64,000 bases of DNA from Mesorhizobium sp. GTDB lineage: Bacteria; Pseudomonadota; Alphaproteobacteria; Rhizobiales; Rhizobiaceae. Shown here one piece after another: positions 16,863 to 25,396 of the stretch (the first letter of the stretch is position 1; every line of letters begins with the position of its first letter). A model generated the notes under the pieces. That model made no database searches and had not been told where the DNA came from. It worked only from the letters and a program-made list of their open reading frames with translations. The position numbers were made by a program, and so were the translations under genes. The stretch spans positions 1 to 64,000 of the forward strand of contig SAQE01000013.1 in the NCBI GenBank assembly GCA_004020545.1. Reading direction: 5' to 3'.

Positions 16863-18196
16863 GCGACCGTCTCCTCGAAATCTGACGCGTCATCTTCGCT
16901 CTGGCGCAGAAACTCCCTCAGTTCGTCGATTGACGCGACGGCCCGGTCAGTCAGGGGATCTCCACCTGGCTTGTATTCGCCAACATTGATCAAGAACTCG
17001 GTCTCGGCATAGCGCGATAGGAGCTCGCGGAAAATGGATGCTGCCTTGCGATGTGTCCCCGAAACGACTGCATCCATGACGCGGCTGCGACTCTGCAGCA
17101 CATCAATAGCGGGGAAATGCGATCGCGCCGCAATAGCGCGTGAGAGGATGACATGGCCATCGAGAATACCACGCGATTCCTCGGCGATTGGATCACCTGT
17201 GCCATCACCCTCTACAAGCACCGTATAGAAGGCCGTGATTGAGCCCCGCTCACCCATGCCGGCGCGCTCGAGCAGGCCTGGCAGCATGCCAAAAACGGAA
17301 GGAGGAAAGCCCCGTCGCGTCGGCGGCTCACCCGCAGCAAGGCCTATTTCGCGCATAGCGCGGCAGAAGCGCGTCAGCGAATCCAGCATGAGAGCAACGC
17401 GTAGGCCCTGATCGCGAAAATATTCCGCGAGCGCAGTCGCCATTGGAGCGCATTGCGCACGCTCCACCGCCGAGCGGTCGGAGGTTTCAACCACGACGAC
17501 CGTACGGAGAAGGCCCTCTTCACCAAGATTCCTTTCGATGAATTCACGAACTTCCCGTCCACGTTCGCCTATGAGCGCCACTATGACGACGTCAGCGGCG
17601 GCACCCTTTACGATCTGTGACAACAGCGTCGACTTGCCACCACCTGGCTCGCCATAAATCCCGATCCGCTGGCCCTCGCCGCACGTCAGCAGACCATCGA
17701 GGACACGGACCCCAAGCGGGAATGGCCGCTCAATCATGCGCCTCGTCATCGGATTGGGGGCTCTGCCATGCAGTGGCCGAGTTTCGACGGTCTTGATTTC
17801 GCCTTTGCCGTCCAATGGGCGGCAACGACTGTCGATCACGCGACCGAGCAAATCGCCGCCGACGGGCACCTCACGCATTCGGCCAGTGGCCACGACCTCT
17901 GCGCGGCTGGATAGGCCCACCAAGTCCCCGATCGGTGTCAGCAATACACCATCACCCGACAGGCCGATCACCTCGGCCTCGAGCGACAGCCCGGTTCGCG
18001 GGTCCTCTAGGAGGCAAAGTTCCCCAATACGAGTGTCTGGCAAGACGGCATGAACCAGTGTGCCGATAGCCCGCGTGATCCGACCCCGCACCGCACGCGT
18101 GTCAATTCGCTTGGCCGCAGCCCTCAACGACGAGATTGCTGGAACGAGAGCTCGAGTGTCGGCGTCAGCGTTATGTTCTGGGACGGGCTTTCTCAT
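16838..18196 (-). CDS. rhcN: T3SS ATPase RhcN (SctN)
   Basis: A 452-residue F1-like ATPase. It has a beta-barrel N-terminal domain, the P-loop GEPGGGKSTLLSQ, the Walker B region VALMLDSLTRFCRAM and GSITAFYTVLVEGDG. EYKPGGDPLTDRAV near the C-terminus is typical for SctN. It unfolds and detaches effectors from chaperones at the cytoplasmic face. It overlaps the nolV stop by 4 bases. All catalytic motifs are present. Confidence 0.97.
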   Translation of the reverse strand: MRKPVPEHNADADTRALVPAISSLRAAAKRIDTRAVRGRITRAIGTLVHAVLPDTRIGELCLLEDPRTGLSLEAEVIGLSGDGVLLTPIGDLVGLSSRAEVVATGRMREVPVGGDLLGRVIDSRCRPLDGKGEIKTVETRPLHGRAPNPMTRRMIERPFPLGVRVLDGLLTCGEGQRIGIYGEPGGGKSTLLSQIVKGAAADVVIVALIGERGREVREFIERNLGEEGLLRTVVVVETSDRSAVERAQCAPMATALAEYFRDQGLRVALMLDSLTRFCRAMREIGLAAGEPPTRRGFPPSVFGMLPGLLERAGMGERGSITAFYTVLVEGDGTGDPIAEESRGILDGHVILSRAIAARSHFPAIDVLQSRSRVMDAVVSGTHRKAASIFRELLSRYAETEFLINVGEYKPGGDPLTDRAVASIDELREFLRQSEDDASDFEETVAWMSRLTA

Positions 18197-18816
18197 AGCT
18201 CGCCTTTTTCACAGAGCGTCCCGAAACCAAGGCGCAGCGCGCGCATCTGGGCGTCAAGTCCCAGGTCGACATTGCCGTACTCGCTCCACAGCACGCACCG
18301 TTGCGGCGACAACGTCGGGTCGGGCTCGATCCGCACCCTTGGTCGACCATCCTGGCCGTCGCATCGAGCAAACTCTCGTGCAAGCATGTCGACTTGCATG
18401 GGAGAAACATGAAGGCAAACTTCGGCGCCGCTGTATTGACACTCTATGGCGTGACGAACAGCCCTCACCAATAGCTCGCCCGGATCGAAAGCGCCGATAA
18501 GATCGCTCAATATTTCCATCACGAGCTGCGGCAATTCCTGCTCCAGAGCCGCCTTTCGTCGCGCGATTTCGGAGATTGTCTCCGCAATCAGCCCTGCCAT
18601 CTCCTCGGTGCCTGCATTCGAGCCCTCCATGTGGCCGCGCGCCCACGCCCGCTGGTAAACGGCGCGTGCCCAGTTTCGAACGCGCTGCCGATGCCGTTCT
18701 GCCGCGGCAAGCGCTTGCGCGGCGCTGTGCCAGGTTTCGAGCTCGCTCGCGGGTATCAGTGGTCCGACTGGACGCATCTGCGGCGCTATTGGCCCCTCGG
18801 AAAGTTCGGCTGTCAT
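18193..18816 (-). CDS. nolV: T3SS stator protein NolV (RhcL/SctL)
   Basis: A 207-residue protein in the SctL/FliH family. The N-terminal half is helical (AAQALAAAERHRQRVRNWAR). The C-terminal half has the family pattern LLVRAVRHAIECQYSGAEV, LHVSPMQVDML and a final YGNVDLGLDAQMRALRLGF motif. SctL binds and regulates the SctN ATPase and links it to SctQ. It overlaps nolU and rhcN by 4 bases each, a tightly coupled arrangement. The start gives the normal length. Confidence 0.92.
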   Translation of the reverse strand: MTAELSEGPIAPQMRPVGPLIPASELETWHSAAQALAAAERHRQRVRNWARAVYQRAWARGHMEGSNAGTEEMAGLIAETISEIARRKAALEQELPQLVMEILSDLIGAFDPGELLVRAVRHAIECQYSGAEVCLHVSPMQVDMLAREFARCDGQDGRPRVRIEPDPTLSPQRCVLWSEYGNVDLGLDAQMRALRLGFGTLCEKGEL

Positions 18817-19439
18817 TTCACCGGGGTCTCTGTCTCAAAATGAGCTAGTACAAGTGAAAGCAATTGGCCGGCGGCGGTCCAATGCTCAGGTGCTGGAGTC
18901 TCCGCGGCAGTCCCCTCGGGCAACCGAAGAAGCACGCGGTTACGCTCGGTCGCTGAACTGTCCTGGAGCCAAGCCCCAAGACATGCATGTCCATCGTATT
19001 CGATTTGCTGAGCGAGTTTTTCTGGGTCCGCGATCAGTCTGTTCTCAACGGCATGCAGCAGGTGTCGGATTCCGAATGCGTGTGCATCCACGCCGATGCG
19101 TTTAACAAGGATGGCAAGCTCAGGCTGAGAGACAAACGCGACCAGCGAACGGGCATGCCAGATACTACCAGCAAGAAGGGCAGCTCGATATGGATCGTGC
19201 CCGCGTAGAAGGTCCGGCCTGCAGCCGATGTGGTTCAGATCCACGTCATAGTTGCCCAGCAATTCTGCCAGCCTTGGATGCAGTCTGGAACACTTCTGCA
19301 ACTTCACTAACGTTTCTGCCGATAACGCTGGATCAAGACGCGCCGCTAGACGGGTCGGATGGGCCGAAGCCGCAAGCTCGCTCGCGCCCGGAAAACGCAA
19401 TTGGTGCGGACCATCAGGTCGGGCGGTCTGTATAGGCAT
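18813..19439 (-). CDS. nolU: T3SS accessory/sorting platform protein NolU (SctK-like)
   Basis: 208 residues when started at MPIQTARPDG (19439), 13 bases after the nolT stop. Longer in-frame starts exist at 19508 and 19610, but they overlap nolT. Recognisable features are QLRFPGASELAASAHPTRL and LNHIGCRPDLLRGHDPYRAA. Rhizobial NolU occupies the SctK position between SctJ and SctL genes and probably links the sorting platform to the inner ring. The sequence is poorly conserved outside rhizobia, so the name relies on synteny plus length. Confidence 0.85.
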   Translation of the reverse strand: MPIQTARPDGPHQLRFPGASELAASAHPTRLAARLDPALSAETLVKLQKCSRLHPRLAELLGNYDVDLNHIGCRPDLLRGHDPYRAALLAGSIWHARSLVAFVSQPELAILVKRIGVDAHAFGIRHLLHAVENRLIADPEKLAQQIEYDGHACLGAWLQDSSATERNRVLLRLPEGTAAETPAPEHWTAAGQLLSLVLAHFETETPVK

Positions 19440-19452
19440 TTGCAATGAGATG

Positions 19453-20316
19453 TCACCCACGTCCAATTGCAGGCATTCTTTTGCGAATGGCCTCGACAGC
19501 AGAAGCATCCCGGCGCCCCTCGACCTTGGAAACGCCGGTTGATTGCTTGCGCCGACGCGTAACAACGCTGACCAAGAGATAACAGGCCACGGCGAATACG
19601 GCTGCGGCAAAACCTGTCACGGTCGCCAGAATTGGCGCAGGAAGAGGTATTGATGCTTGTGGCAAAACAGCAGTCGGATCGGGCCGTTGCTCGTGTGCGG
19701 ACCGTTCTACCGGCACCAAAACCACTTCCACCTTATCGTAGGACAAGCCTTCGATGCTGTCGGCTACGAGCATCTTTATCTTTGGCAGCAGAGCCGCGAC
19801 ATTTGTTTTGGCGTCGTGCCTGATAAACACCGAGGCCGAGGATGGCGTGGCGCCGGCTCGCACAAGGTCGTTATGCGGCAGCACGACGTGAACACGTACA
19901 GAAAAAACGCCATCGATATCGCTGATCGTCCGCGACAACTCTTCGCTCAGGGCATACACGTAACGGGCACGCTCTTCGGTCGGCGAGGCAATCAGGCCTG
20001 ATCCTTGGAATATCTCACCGAGGTTCTTGAAGGATTGGCGCGGCAACCCCTTGGCGTTCAGAAGGTTGATTGAGAAGGCGAGCAGCTTTTCGTCAACCTG
20101 GATCGTGCTGGTCCCATCCTTGGCGACCACCCGGATCGCGGCGACCCCGTTGTCTTCAAGAAGTGCGAGCATTTCATTTGCCTCACGCTCTTGCAATTGC
20201 GTGTAGAGGTCGGTTTTGCAAGCACTGAGGGCGACGAGAACTGGCAGCATGACAAGTCTAATCGACCGCCACCCTGACAGGCCACGCATGATTTCGCCCT
20301 TGGCCAAGCCAATCAT
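19453..20316 (-). CDS. nolT: T3SS inner-membrane ring lipoprotein NolT (RhcJ/SctJ)
   Basis: A 287-residue lipoprotein with the lipobox LVALSACKTDLYTQL, so the mature protein starts at Cys33. The periplasmic ring-building domain contains EREANEMLALLEDNGVAA, LNAKGLPRQSF and EELSRTISDIDGVFSVRVHVV. A C-terminal transmembrane helix follows (ILATVTGFAAAVFAVACYLL) and a basic cytoplasmic tail. This is the complete SctJ plan. It starts 9 bases after nolB. Confidence 0.95.
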   Translation of the reverse strand: MIGLAKGEIMRGLSGWRSIRLVMLPVLVALSACKTDLYTQLQEREANEMLALLEDNGVAAIRVVAKDGTSTIQVDEKLLAFSINLLNAKGLPRQSFKNLGEIFQGSGLIASPTEERARYVYALSEELSRTISDIDGVFSVRVHVVLPHNDLVRAGATPSSASVFIRHDAKTNVAALLPKIKMLVADSIEGLSYDKVEVVLVPVERSAHEQRPDPTAVLPQASIPLPAPILATVTGFAAAVFAVACYLLVSVVTRRRKQSTGVSKVEGRRDASAVEAIRKRMPAIGRG

Positions 20317-20325
20317 GCGCCCGGT

Positions 20326-20835
20326 TCAGCCTTCCTTCAAAAGTTTATTCACGGATGATGTGATGCCGCTGACGCCTTTGGAGATAAGCGCCACCTGGGT
20401 GACGCCGTTGTAAACATCCCGAAGACCAGCCATCATCGTTTCGAAGTCTTGCCCTTGTTGAGGAATGCCCGAGATTCCGGTTCCCGCCTCACCTGCGACG
20501 GGAAGCTTCTGCGCCGGTCCCGGTAGAGCGCCCTTCGAAAGGGCTATGTCATGGTCGAGCGCGGGGAAGGAAACAGTGTTGTGTGGATATAGGGAGGAAA
20601 TCGTCTGCAACACGCGATCGCCCATGCCGCTCGTCGGCGCAGCCGCGCGCTGAACATCCATCGCCGCAGCAACTGGCGCCGCACTCGCTGGCCCCGCGGC
20701 GGCATCGTTTTTCAGCGAGTCGGCTGCATGCCCTAAGGCGCGCTCAAACTGGGCCTGCTCGACAATCGACGGTGATCCGACCCTGGGGAGGCCAGCCGTT
20801 AGAGTGGCAGAGATCGACGTAACAGGCATCATCAT
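20326..20835 (-). CDS. nolB: T3SS protein NolB (inner-rod-like, SctI position)
   Basis: About 169 residues starting at MMMPVTSISATL. The upstream open frame runs into the tts box and is rejected. The C-terminal LRDVYNGVTQVALISKGVSGITSSVNKLLKEG region has the amphipathic helix seen in inner-rod and needle proteins. NolB heads the operon that continues through nolT, nolU, nolV, rhcN, y4yJ and rhcQRSTU. Three consecutive ATG codons make the precise start uncertain by 3-6 bases. Confidence 0.87.
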   Translation of the reverse strand: MMMPVTSISATLTAGLPRVGSPSIVEQAQFERALGHAADSLKNDAAAGPASAAPVAAAMDVQRAAAPTSGMGDRVLQTISSLYPHNTVSFPALDHDIALSKGALPGPAQKLPVAGEAGTGISGIPQQGQDFETMMAGLRDVYNGVTQVALISKGVSGITSSVNKLLKEG

Positions 20836-20903
20836 GTAAGGACTCGGTTGCTCTCTCTGACCGGGCGAGCCCCGCCCATTCATCACCCGGTGTCGGCGCA
20901 ACA

Positions 20904-20935
20904 CTCCTAGGGGGGCAAGCTGACAACAAGCTGAC
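20904..20935 (-). promoter_or_regulatory. tts box upstream of the nolB operon
   Basis: On the minus strand the sequence reads GTCAGCTTGTTGTCAGCTTG followed by CCCCCCTAGGAG. It matches the published tts box plan (GTCAGCTT-GTCGAAAGCT-N-CCCTA) in the first half, the second half-site and the CCCTA end. It lies about 70 bases upstream of the nolB start, a normal distance. TtsI is expected to bind here and activate the T3SS structural operon. Confidence 0.8.
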
Positions 20936-21021
20936 TAACGGCGGCGTCATTTCGACATCTAAAATCTCTTCGGCAATTTAGTCACTTGTGATGATTTCAG
21001 CGTTTGGTTTATCAGTGCGAC

Positions 21022-21720
21022 ATGCCGAGAACGCTTATCCAACCCGTCACCCTGCATGTTTTGAGACTTCTCTGTGCCGGGTTTTTTCTGTCCACCGGGA
21101 TTCACCCGGCGCACGCAGTCCCGCTGTCCCTTCCGGCGACACCCTATAGATACACGGTTCTGGATCAGGAACTCGCTGCAGCGTTGCAGGAATTCGGCAA
21201 CAACCTGAATATCAGGGTCAACATCAGTCCTGCGGTGAAGGGGCGAATTCGCGGACGTATGCCTGATTTGCCACCGCGCGCGTTCCTCGACCGCTTGACG
21301 AACCTTTACGGTCTCCAATGGTACTATGACGGCCTTGTGCTCTATGTGTCTGCTGCACAAGAATCGCAAACTCGAATGCTTTTGATGACGTCGATTCGCT
21401 TCGATGCGTTCAAGGGGGCTCTCGACAAGCTTGATATCTCCGACGAGCGCTATGTGGTCAAACCCGTGCCAGGCAATGGCCTCGTCTTCGTTTCCGGTCC
21501 ACCGCGCTTCGTCGCACTCGTGGAGCAGACCTTTAACGGCTTGGTGGCGGAGGCGCAGGCGCAGACTCACATAGCGGCCACGCCAAAGGAATCAGTGCTG
21601 ATCTTGTTTCGCGGCTCCTCCACTACGGTCGTTCGCGACGGACGACCGGATGCTTCTTATTCTTCTGACATCCCACAACAGGATAGCGTTGGCGGGAAGC
21701 CTGAGCTGGGCAAGAAATGA
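21022..21720 (+). CDS. rhcC1: T3SS outer-membrane secretin, N-terminal half: RhcC1 (NolW)
   Basis: A 232-residue protein starting MPRTLIQPVTLHVLRLL, with a signal peptide ending near PAHAVPL. The N0/N1-like secretin domains are visible: YRYTVLDQELAAALQEFGNN, NISPAVKGRIRGRMPDLPP, AFLDRLTNLYGLQWYYDG, and VVKPVPGNGLVFVSGPPRFV. It stops before the membrane-embedded secretin domain, which is encoded separately by rhcC2 about 11 kb away. This split is characteristic of rhizobial T3SS. It is divergent from nolB and precedes nolX. Confidence 0.92.
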   Translation: MPRTLIQPVTLHVLRLLCAGFFLSTGIHPAHAVPLSLPATPYRYTVLDQELAAALQEFGNNLNIRVNISPAVKGRIRGRMPDLPPRAFLDRLTNLYGLQWYYDGLVLYVSAAQESQTRMLLMTSIRFDAFKGALDKLDISDERYVVKPVPGNGLVFVSGPPRFVALVEQTFNGLVAEAQAQTHIAATPKESVLILFRGSSTTVVRDGRPDASYSSDIPQQDSVGGKPELGKK

Positions 21721-21787
21721 ACATTGAGGATTTGCCGCAGCTCTGAAGAACATGACTGCGGCTACCCTTTGTGAACTCTTCGCAAAC

Positions 21788-21819
21788 TCGTCAGTTTCTC
21801 GAAAGCTAATCCGCTCATG
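21788..21819 (+). promoter_or_regulatory. tts box upstream of nolX
   Basis: TCGTCAGTTTCTCGAAAGCT followed by AATCCGCTCA matches the tts box consensus closely: both half-sites are present, with one change in the first. It lies 200 bases before the nolX ATG. The 19-base core TCAGTTTCTCGAAAGCTAA is repeated exactly at 31549-31567, in front of ttsI. Confidence 0.85.
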
Positions 21820-22020
21820 ATGAGTCCCGGCAGCTCTCGCGGTGACTCCGGCCATTGTGTTGGACCGAACCTTGGAGCCGGCCCGGAACACAGCAATTGA
21901 AGGCAGGGCAGGCGCATTCGTGACCTGCCGACGCTTGGAATTGTCGAATTTTGTGAAACGCAAGGGATCTTCTGTCGGGGTCTCTTGTGGGGATTTCAAC
22001 GTCACGTCTGAGGATGCACA

Positions 22021-23958
22021 ATGTCGGCCAGCAATCTTTCAACTTTCTACCGCTCAAATTCGCTACAGTCCGCAAGGGGTTGGCCGGGCCTGAAAGTTTC
22101 CCATTTTGCGACCCAGCATCAGCAAAGTGCATCGTGCTTCGAAGCGATGCTGTCCACTTGTGTGCTGGCAAACAAGCCCGGCTCTTTCGCGCAAGGGGAT
22201 CTGCCAACGTCGAATCTTGATTCGACAATGGATAAATTGCGGCAGGACCCTTTGGGCCATCTGGCACCGGATGTCGAATCGACATTGAAGGGCTTGGAGC
22301 AACACCCACTGGATCTGCTGCCGCCACATATGAGGGCGGCTCTCAAGGAGGACCAATCGCAACGCTCCAAGGCGACTGAAGCCCAACATCTGCTCCGCGT
22401 CACCCCGAAGATCGAGCCGGCTCCCAGGCCGAGCCCCGGAATCACGTGGAACGGTGGGTCGCTGACCACGGCTGAGTTGCAGATTGTTGCGGTACTCAAC
22501 CGTCACAAGGACCAATGCCCGCTTAGTTGGAAGTCGTTGACCGAGAAAGCCAATGATCCCTCTACGCCACCGGATCTGAAAGCGGCGATCAAGGGACTGC
22601 AGCAGGATTCGGGACTTTTTTATGCGATTGGCTCGCAGGGCGACGGCCGCTGTGGAGGCAAGATCAACGCCAAGGACTTGGCCGGATTTTCAAACCACCA
22701 CCCACAAGTTGCTGCATTTCAGGAAGCCCAAGCGCAAAGCTACGAGCAGAACTACATACCATCCGACGGCAGCGGAGGTTTGCAGCCTTCGGTCATGACC
22801 TTGAGCGATGCCTTGCGGGAGTTTTACCGGTACTCCGAAAATCTGTCCAAGGACCTGAGTCTGGATGAGTTCAAGAAAATGGTCGGCGGCGAATCGAAAA
22901 ACGGCAAATTTCCGCCCCAGGTCATTGCGGCGGCGCAATATTTCCTCGATCACCCCGATGCTTGGAACCAGTTGTGCGGTGGCTCGAAAGGGAAGATGCA
23001 CAAAGAGGATTTCCTGCAAGTCGCCTCATCGTCGATGAGCCTCACGCAAACTGAGCTGAATACGGTCGAGATGATCAAGGACCATCAGGACACGTTCTTT
23101 GGAAGCGGTGTTCTGACTCGCGACAAACTGGCGAAAATGAAAGACGACAAGAGCCTTGATCCGAAAGTGCGGGAAGCAGCCTCTCAGCTCCTTTCAGATC
23201 CTCTTTTGTTTGGCCTCCTGAACAATTCGATCACGGGCTATAAGACCCATCATAAATTCTTCGACTTTGGCGGCGGGCATACGGTTGATTCCGGCAATAT
23301 CAGCAAAAAAGACTTTGCCCATTTTTGCACAAACATGTCGTCTGCGAACCGCAACGTTCAGCAGCCAATCACCCACGGCGCCCAAACCGCAGAAGAGCAG
23401 AATGCCGTCGCGGACATGAAGATGGGCCTGATGGACCAGCCTGACATTAAGTCAGCCAAAAAGAACGGCGGGGCCGTCATGCACGTCGTCGACTCCGTGC
23501 TCAAAATCGAGACGAAAGTGCTCGACTTGGCGGCAACGGCGGTGGGACTGCTCAGCTTCATTCCGGGCCTCGGACAAGTAGCCGATCTTGCCTCGATGGT
23601 TCTCGAGGCTGAGTCGCAAGCAGCCAATCTCCTGCGTACGGCCATTAACGGAGGCGATATGAAGCGAGCGCTGGAGGAAGCTGGCCTCAATATGGCCGCG
23701 CAGGCGATCGGCCTTATCGCAGGCCCCGAGGTCAAGCTGGCCATTCGAAATGGGCTCGTAAAGCACCTGATGGAAGAGGCCTTGGCGGCAGGCATTGATC
23801 TTTCGGTCTCGACGGCGCAGGACTACGCAGAAGGCTATGTGAATAACCTCCAAGCGCGCCTTGCAGGCGGCCCTGAGCAAAACCTAGGCCTTCCGAGCAT
23901 GCCATCATTCCAGAGTGTGGCAAGCAATGTGCCCTTCGTCGGCATTGCCTTATCCTAG
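22021..23958 (+). CDS. nolX: T3SS translocon/secreted protein NolX (NopX, HrpF family)
   Basis: 645 residues. At least three related segments follow one another, each with a T-x-x-EL helix, a hydrophobic L--DP/HP segment and an acidic DF motif (around LTTAELQIVAVLNRHKD, LSDALREFYRYSENL, LTQTELNTVEMIKDHQD), as in the HrpF/NolX repeats. The C-terminus has hydrophobic stretches (LAATAVGLLSFIPGLGQVA; AAQAIGLIAGPEVKLAI) suited to membrane insertion. There is no Sec signal, as expected for a T3SS substrate. It is somewhat longer than NolX of other rhizobia as I recall it. A tts box lies 200 bases upstream. Confidence 0.93.
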   Translation: MSASNLSTFYRSNSLQSARGWPGLKVSHFATQHQQSASCFEAMLSTCVLANKPGSFAQGDLPTSNLDSTMDKLRQDPLGHLAPDVESTLKGLEQHPLDLLPPHMRAALKEDQSQRSKATEAQHLLRVTPKIEPAPRPSPGITWNGGSLTTAELQIVAVLNRHKDQCPLSWKSLTEKANDPSTPPDLKAAIKGLQQDSGLFYAIGSQGDGRCGGKINAKDLAGFSNHHPQVAAFQEAQAQSYEQNYIPSDGSGGLQPSVMTLSDALREFYRYSENLSKDLSLDEFKKMVGGESKNGKFPPQVIAAAQYFLDHPDAWNQLCGGSKGKMHKEDFLQVASSSMSLTQTELNTVEMIKDHQDTFFGSGVLTRDKLAKMKDDKSLDPKVREAASQLLSDPLLFGLLNNSITGYKTHHKFFDFGGGHTVDSGNISKKDFAHFCTNMSSANRNVQQPITHGAQTAEEQNAVADMKMGLMDQPDIKSAKKNGGAVMHVVDSVLKIETKVLDLAATAVGLLSFIPGLGQVADLASMVLEAESQAANLLRTAINGGDMKRALEEAGLNMAAQAIGLIAGPEVKLAIRNGLVKHLMEEALAAGIDLSVSTAQDYAEGYVNNLQARLAGGPEQNLGLPSMPSFQSVASNVPFVGIALS

Positions 23959-24138
23959 CCGTCGCCTTGCGCGGAAGCTTTGGCTCGCGCGCTGAGATAA
24001 GGGTCATTGTGGCACAAGCAGGGGTTCATCCGCATCAACGCAAGCGGTGTTCCTGACGCCATCTTGATCGGACTGTGAGGGAGATGTCCGAAGTCTGTGA
24101 AGGCTTCGGTATATGACGACTTCAGAGTTACGCTGAGC

Positions 24139-24300
24139 CCAGCCATCTCGAGCCGGTGCGCCGGGTCGAGGTTTTCACGGGCGCCGGCCGGCAGCGGGAA
24201 TGGTCTCCGGAAGGCACGGCGCGGATGGTGGCGGAGCTGGCGCAGCCGAAGGAACGGCTGTCGCGCGCCCAGGGCGGCCTCCCGAACAGCCAGACGATGA
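24139..24300 (+). pseudogene. IS66-family TnpA (orf1) remnant
   Basis: A single frame around 24145-24290 reads VRRVEVFTGAGRQREWSPEG and then ARMVAELAQPKE. This resembles the N-terminus of IS66-type TnpA proteins. It lacks a start and soon diverges into unrelated sequence. No partner tnpB or tnpC gene is present. It is debris on the right side of the T3SS genes. Confidence 0.6.
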
Positions 24301-24432
24301 TCTCCTGCGGCCTATATCCTTGTGCCCACGCTCAAGGCAGTCGGCTGAAAACAGCGCTGATTTAAAACAGCATTATCCTGCACTGCACCCTCGATCCTTG
24401 CGCTCACCGATCGCTCGTCGACACGCACGCGG

Positions 24433-24740
24433 TCAAGTCGTTATCGGCGCTATGCCGATGGGCTTCGAGAGCAAGGTGGACGCTGAGCGGTGCGTCAGCC
24501 TCAGGGCGCGGCTGGCCAGCTTTGGGTCTCACGCTCTATGACGGCAACACCCGGCTGATCCACTTGGCCTGTTCGGGGGCTCCCGGCAGCGGCGCGGAAG
24601 CCACGGTCCGCCTTCCTCGGCTTCAGGCCAAAGACACCGCAGCATGCTCCAGAGCTATGTCTGCCGCCTTCGCCCCATCGTCGCTGGTCATGTGGAAAGG
24701 ACAAGCAGGCTACGCACCCCATAATCCCGTCGGGCAGGAT
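24433..24740 (+). pseudogene. Group II intron reverse transcriptase/maturase remnant
   Basis: Two neighbouring frames give VVIGAMPMGFESKVDAERC, then FGLTLYDGNTRLIHLA after a frameshift near 24525. This parallels the reverse transcriptase stretch with V-GFE--DA-RF and L-L--EKTRLIEF found in group II intron proteins. The catalytic YADD part and the C-terminus are absent. Presumed decayed retroelement. Confidence 0.45.
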
Positions 24741-25014
24741 TCGACAGTCGACGGCGAGACATTCGCCAAACCTCACCCTTGATTCTCAGCAACGTTAAAA
24801 AAAATTCACATAATGTTCGTGAGCGTAGTCTCCTGTCAGGTGGTACATTAGCCCCAATATCTGGCGTCTTAGTCGTAGAAAGGACTGTGATCCATCTTCC
24901 ATTAGCATCCATACCAGCGGATTTACAGCAAATGACGAGAAGAGATCTCATGCGGATTGATGGGGATAGAAGGGCTAGCGGCTTGCTGCATCCCGTCCGG
25001 GTTGATGCCAACCA

Positions 25015-25359
25015 ATGTTGACACTGGTAAATCGCGTAAGGACGGCAGCGCATCTTGATCGCCTTCGAATCCTGGGCCTTTGCGCGCATGCGGATCTAAC
25101 CGTCGGCGAGCTGGCCGATATTACCAGTCTGCCTCGCGAGCAGGTTCGACGCCACCTCCGGCGGCTGGTCAGAGCCAACTTTCTTTGCTGCAACGAACAA
25201 CGTCCGCAGTCTTCGTACCATATGCAAGCAGGAGGCAAGGATGGCGGGCTGGCTCAATTGGTGGTCGATCTCCTGCCCCACGATGATGGTCATCATAAAA
25301 GAGACCTACAACGCCTGGAAGCAATACAAGACGCGCGGTTGAAGGGACCGCCTGCTTGA
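25015..25359 (+). CDS. ArsR/SmtB-type winged-helix regulator
   Basis: 114 residues. The helix-turn-helix is clear: AHLDRLRILGLCAHADLTVG, ELADITSLPREQVRRHLRRL, then RANFLCCNEQRPQSSYHM as the wing. No metal-binding cysteine pair like that of ArsR is evident, except CC in the wing. ArsR-type regulators often sit before SAM-cycle genes in alphaproteobacteria, where SAM or SAH may be the signal. Here glyA starts 37 bases downstream, so this is probably the regulator of the glyA-metK cassette. The ligand is unknown. Confidence 0.75.
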   Translation: MLTLVNRVRTAAHLDRLRILGLCAHADLTVGELADITSLPREQVRRHLRRLVRANFLCCNEQRPQSSYHMQAGGKDGGLAQLVVDLLPHDDGHHKRDLQRLEAIQDARLKGPPA

Positions 25360-25396
25360 TCGTGAAATAGATCAGTCCAAATGGAGCGCGACTACC

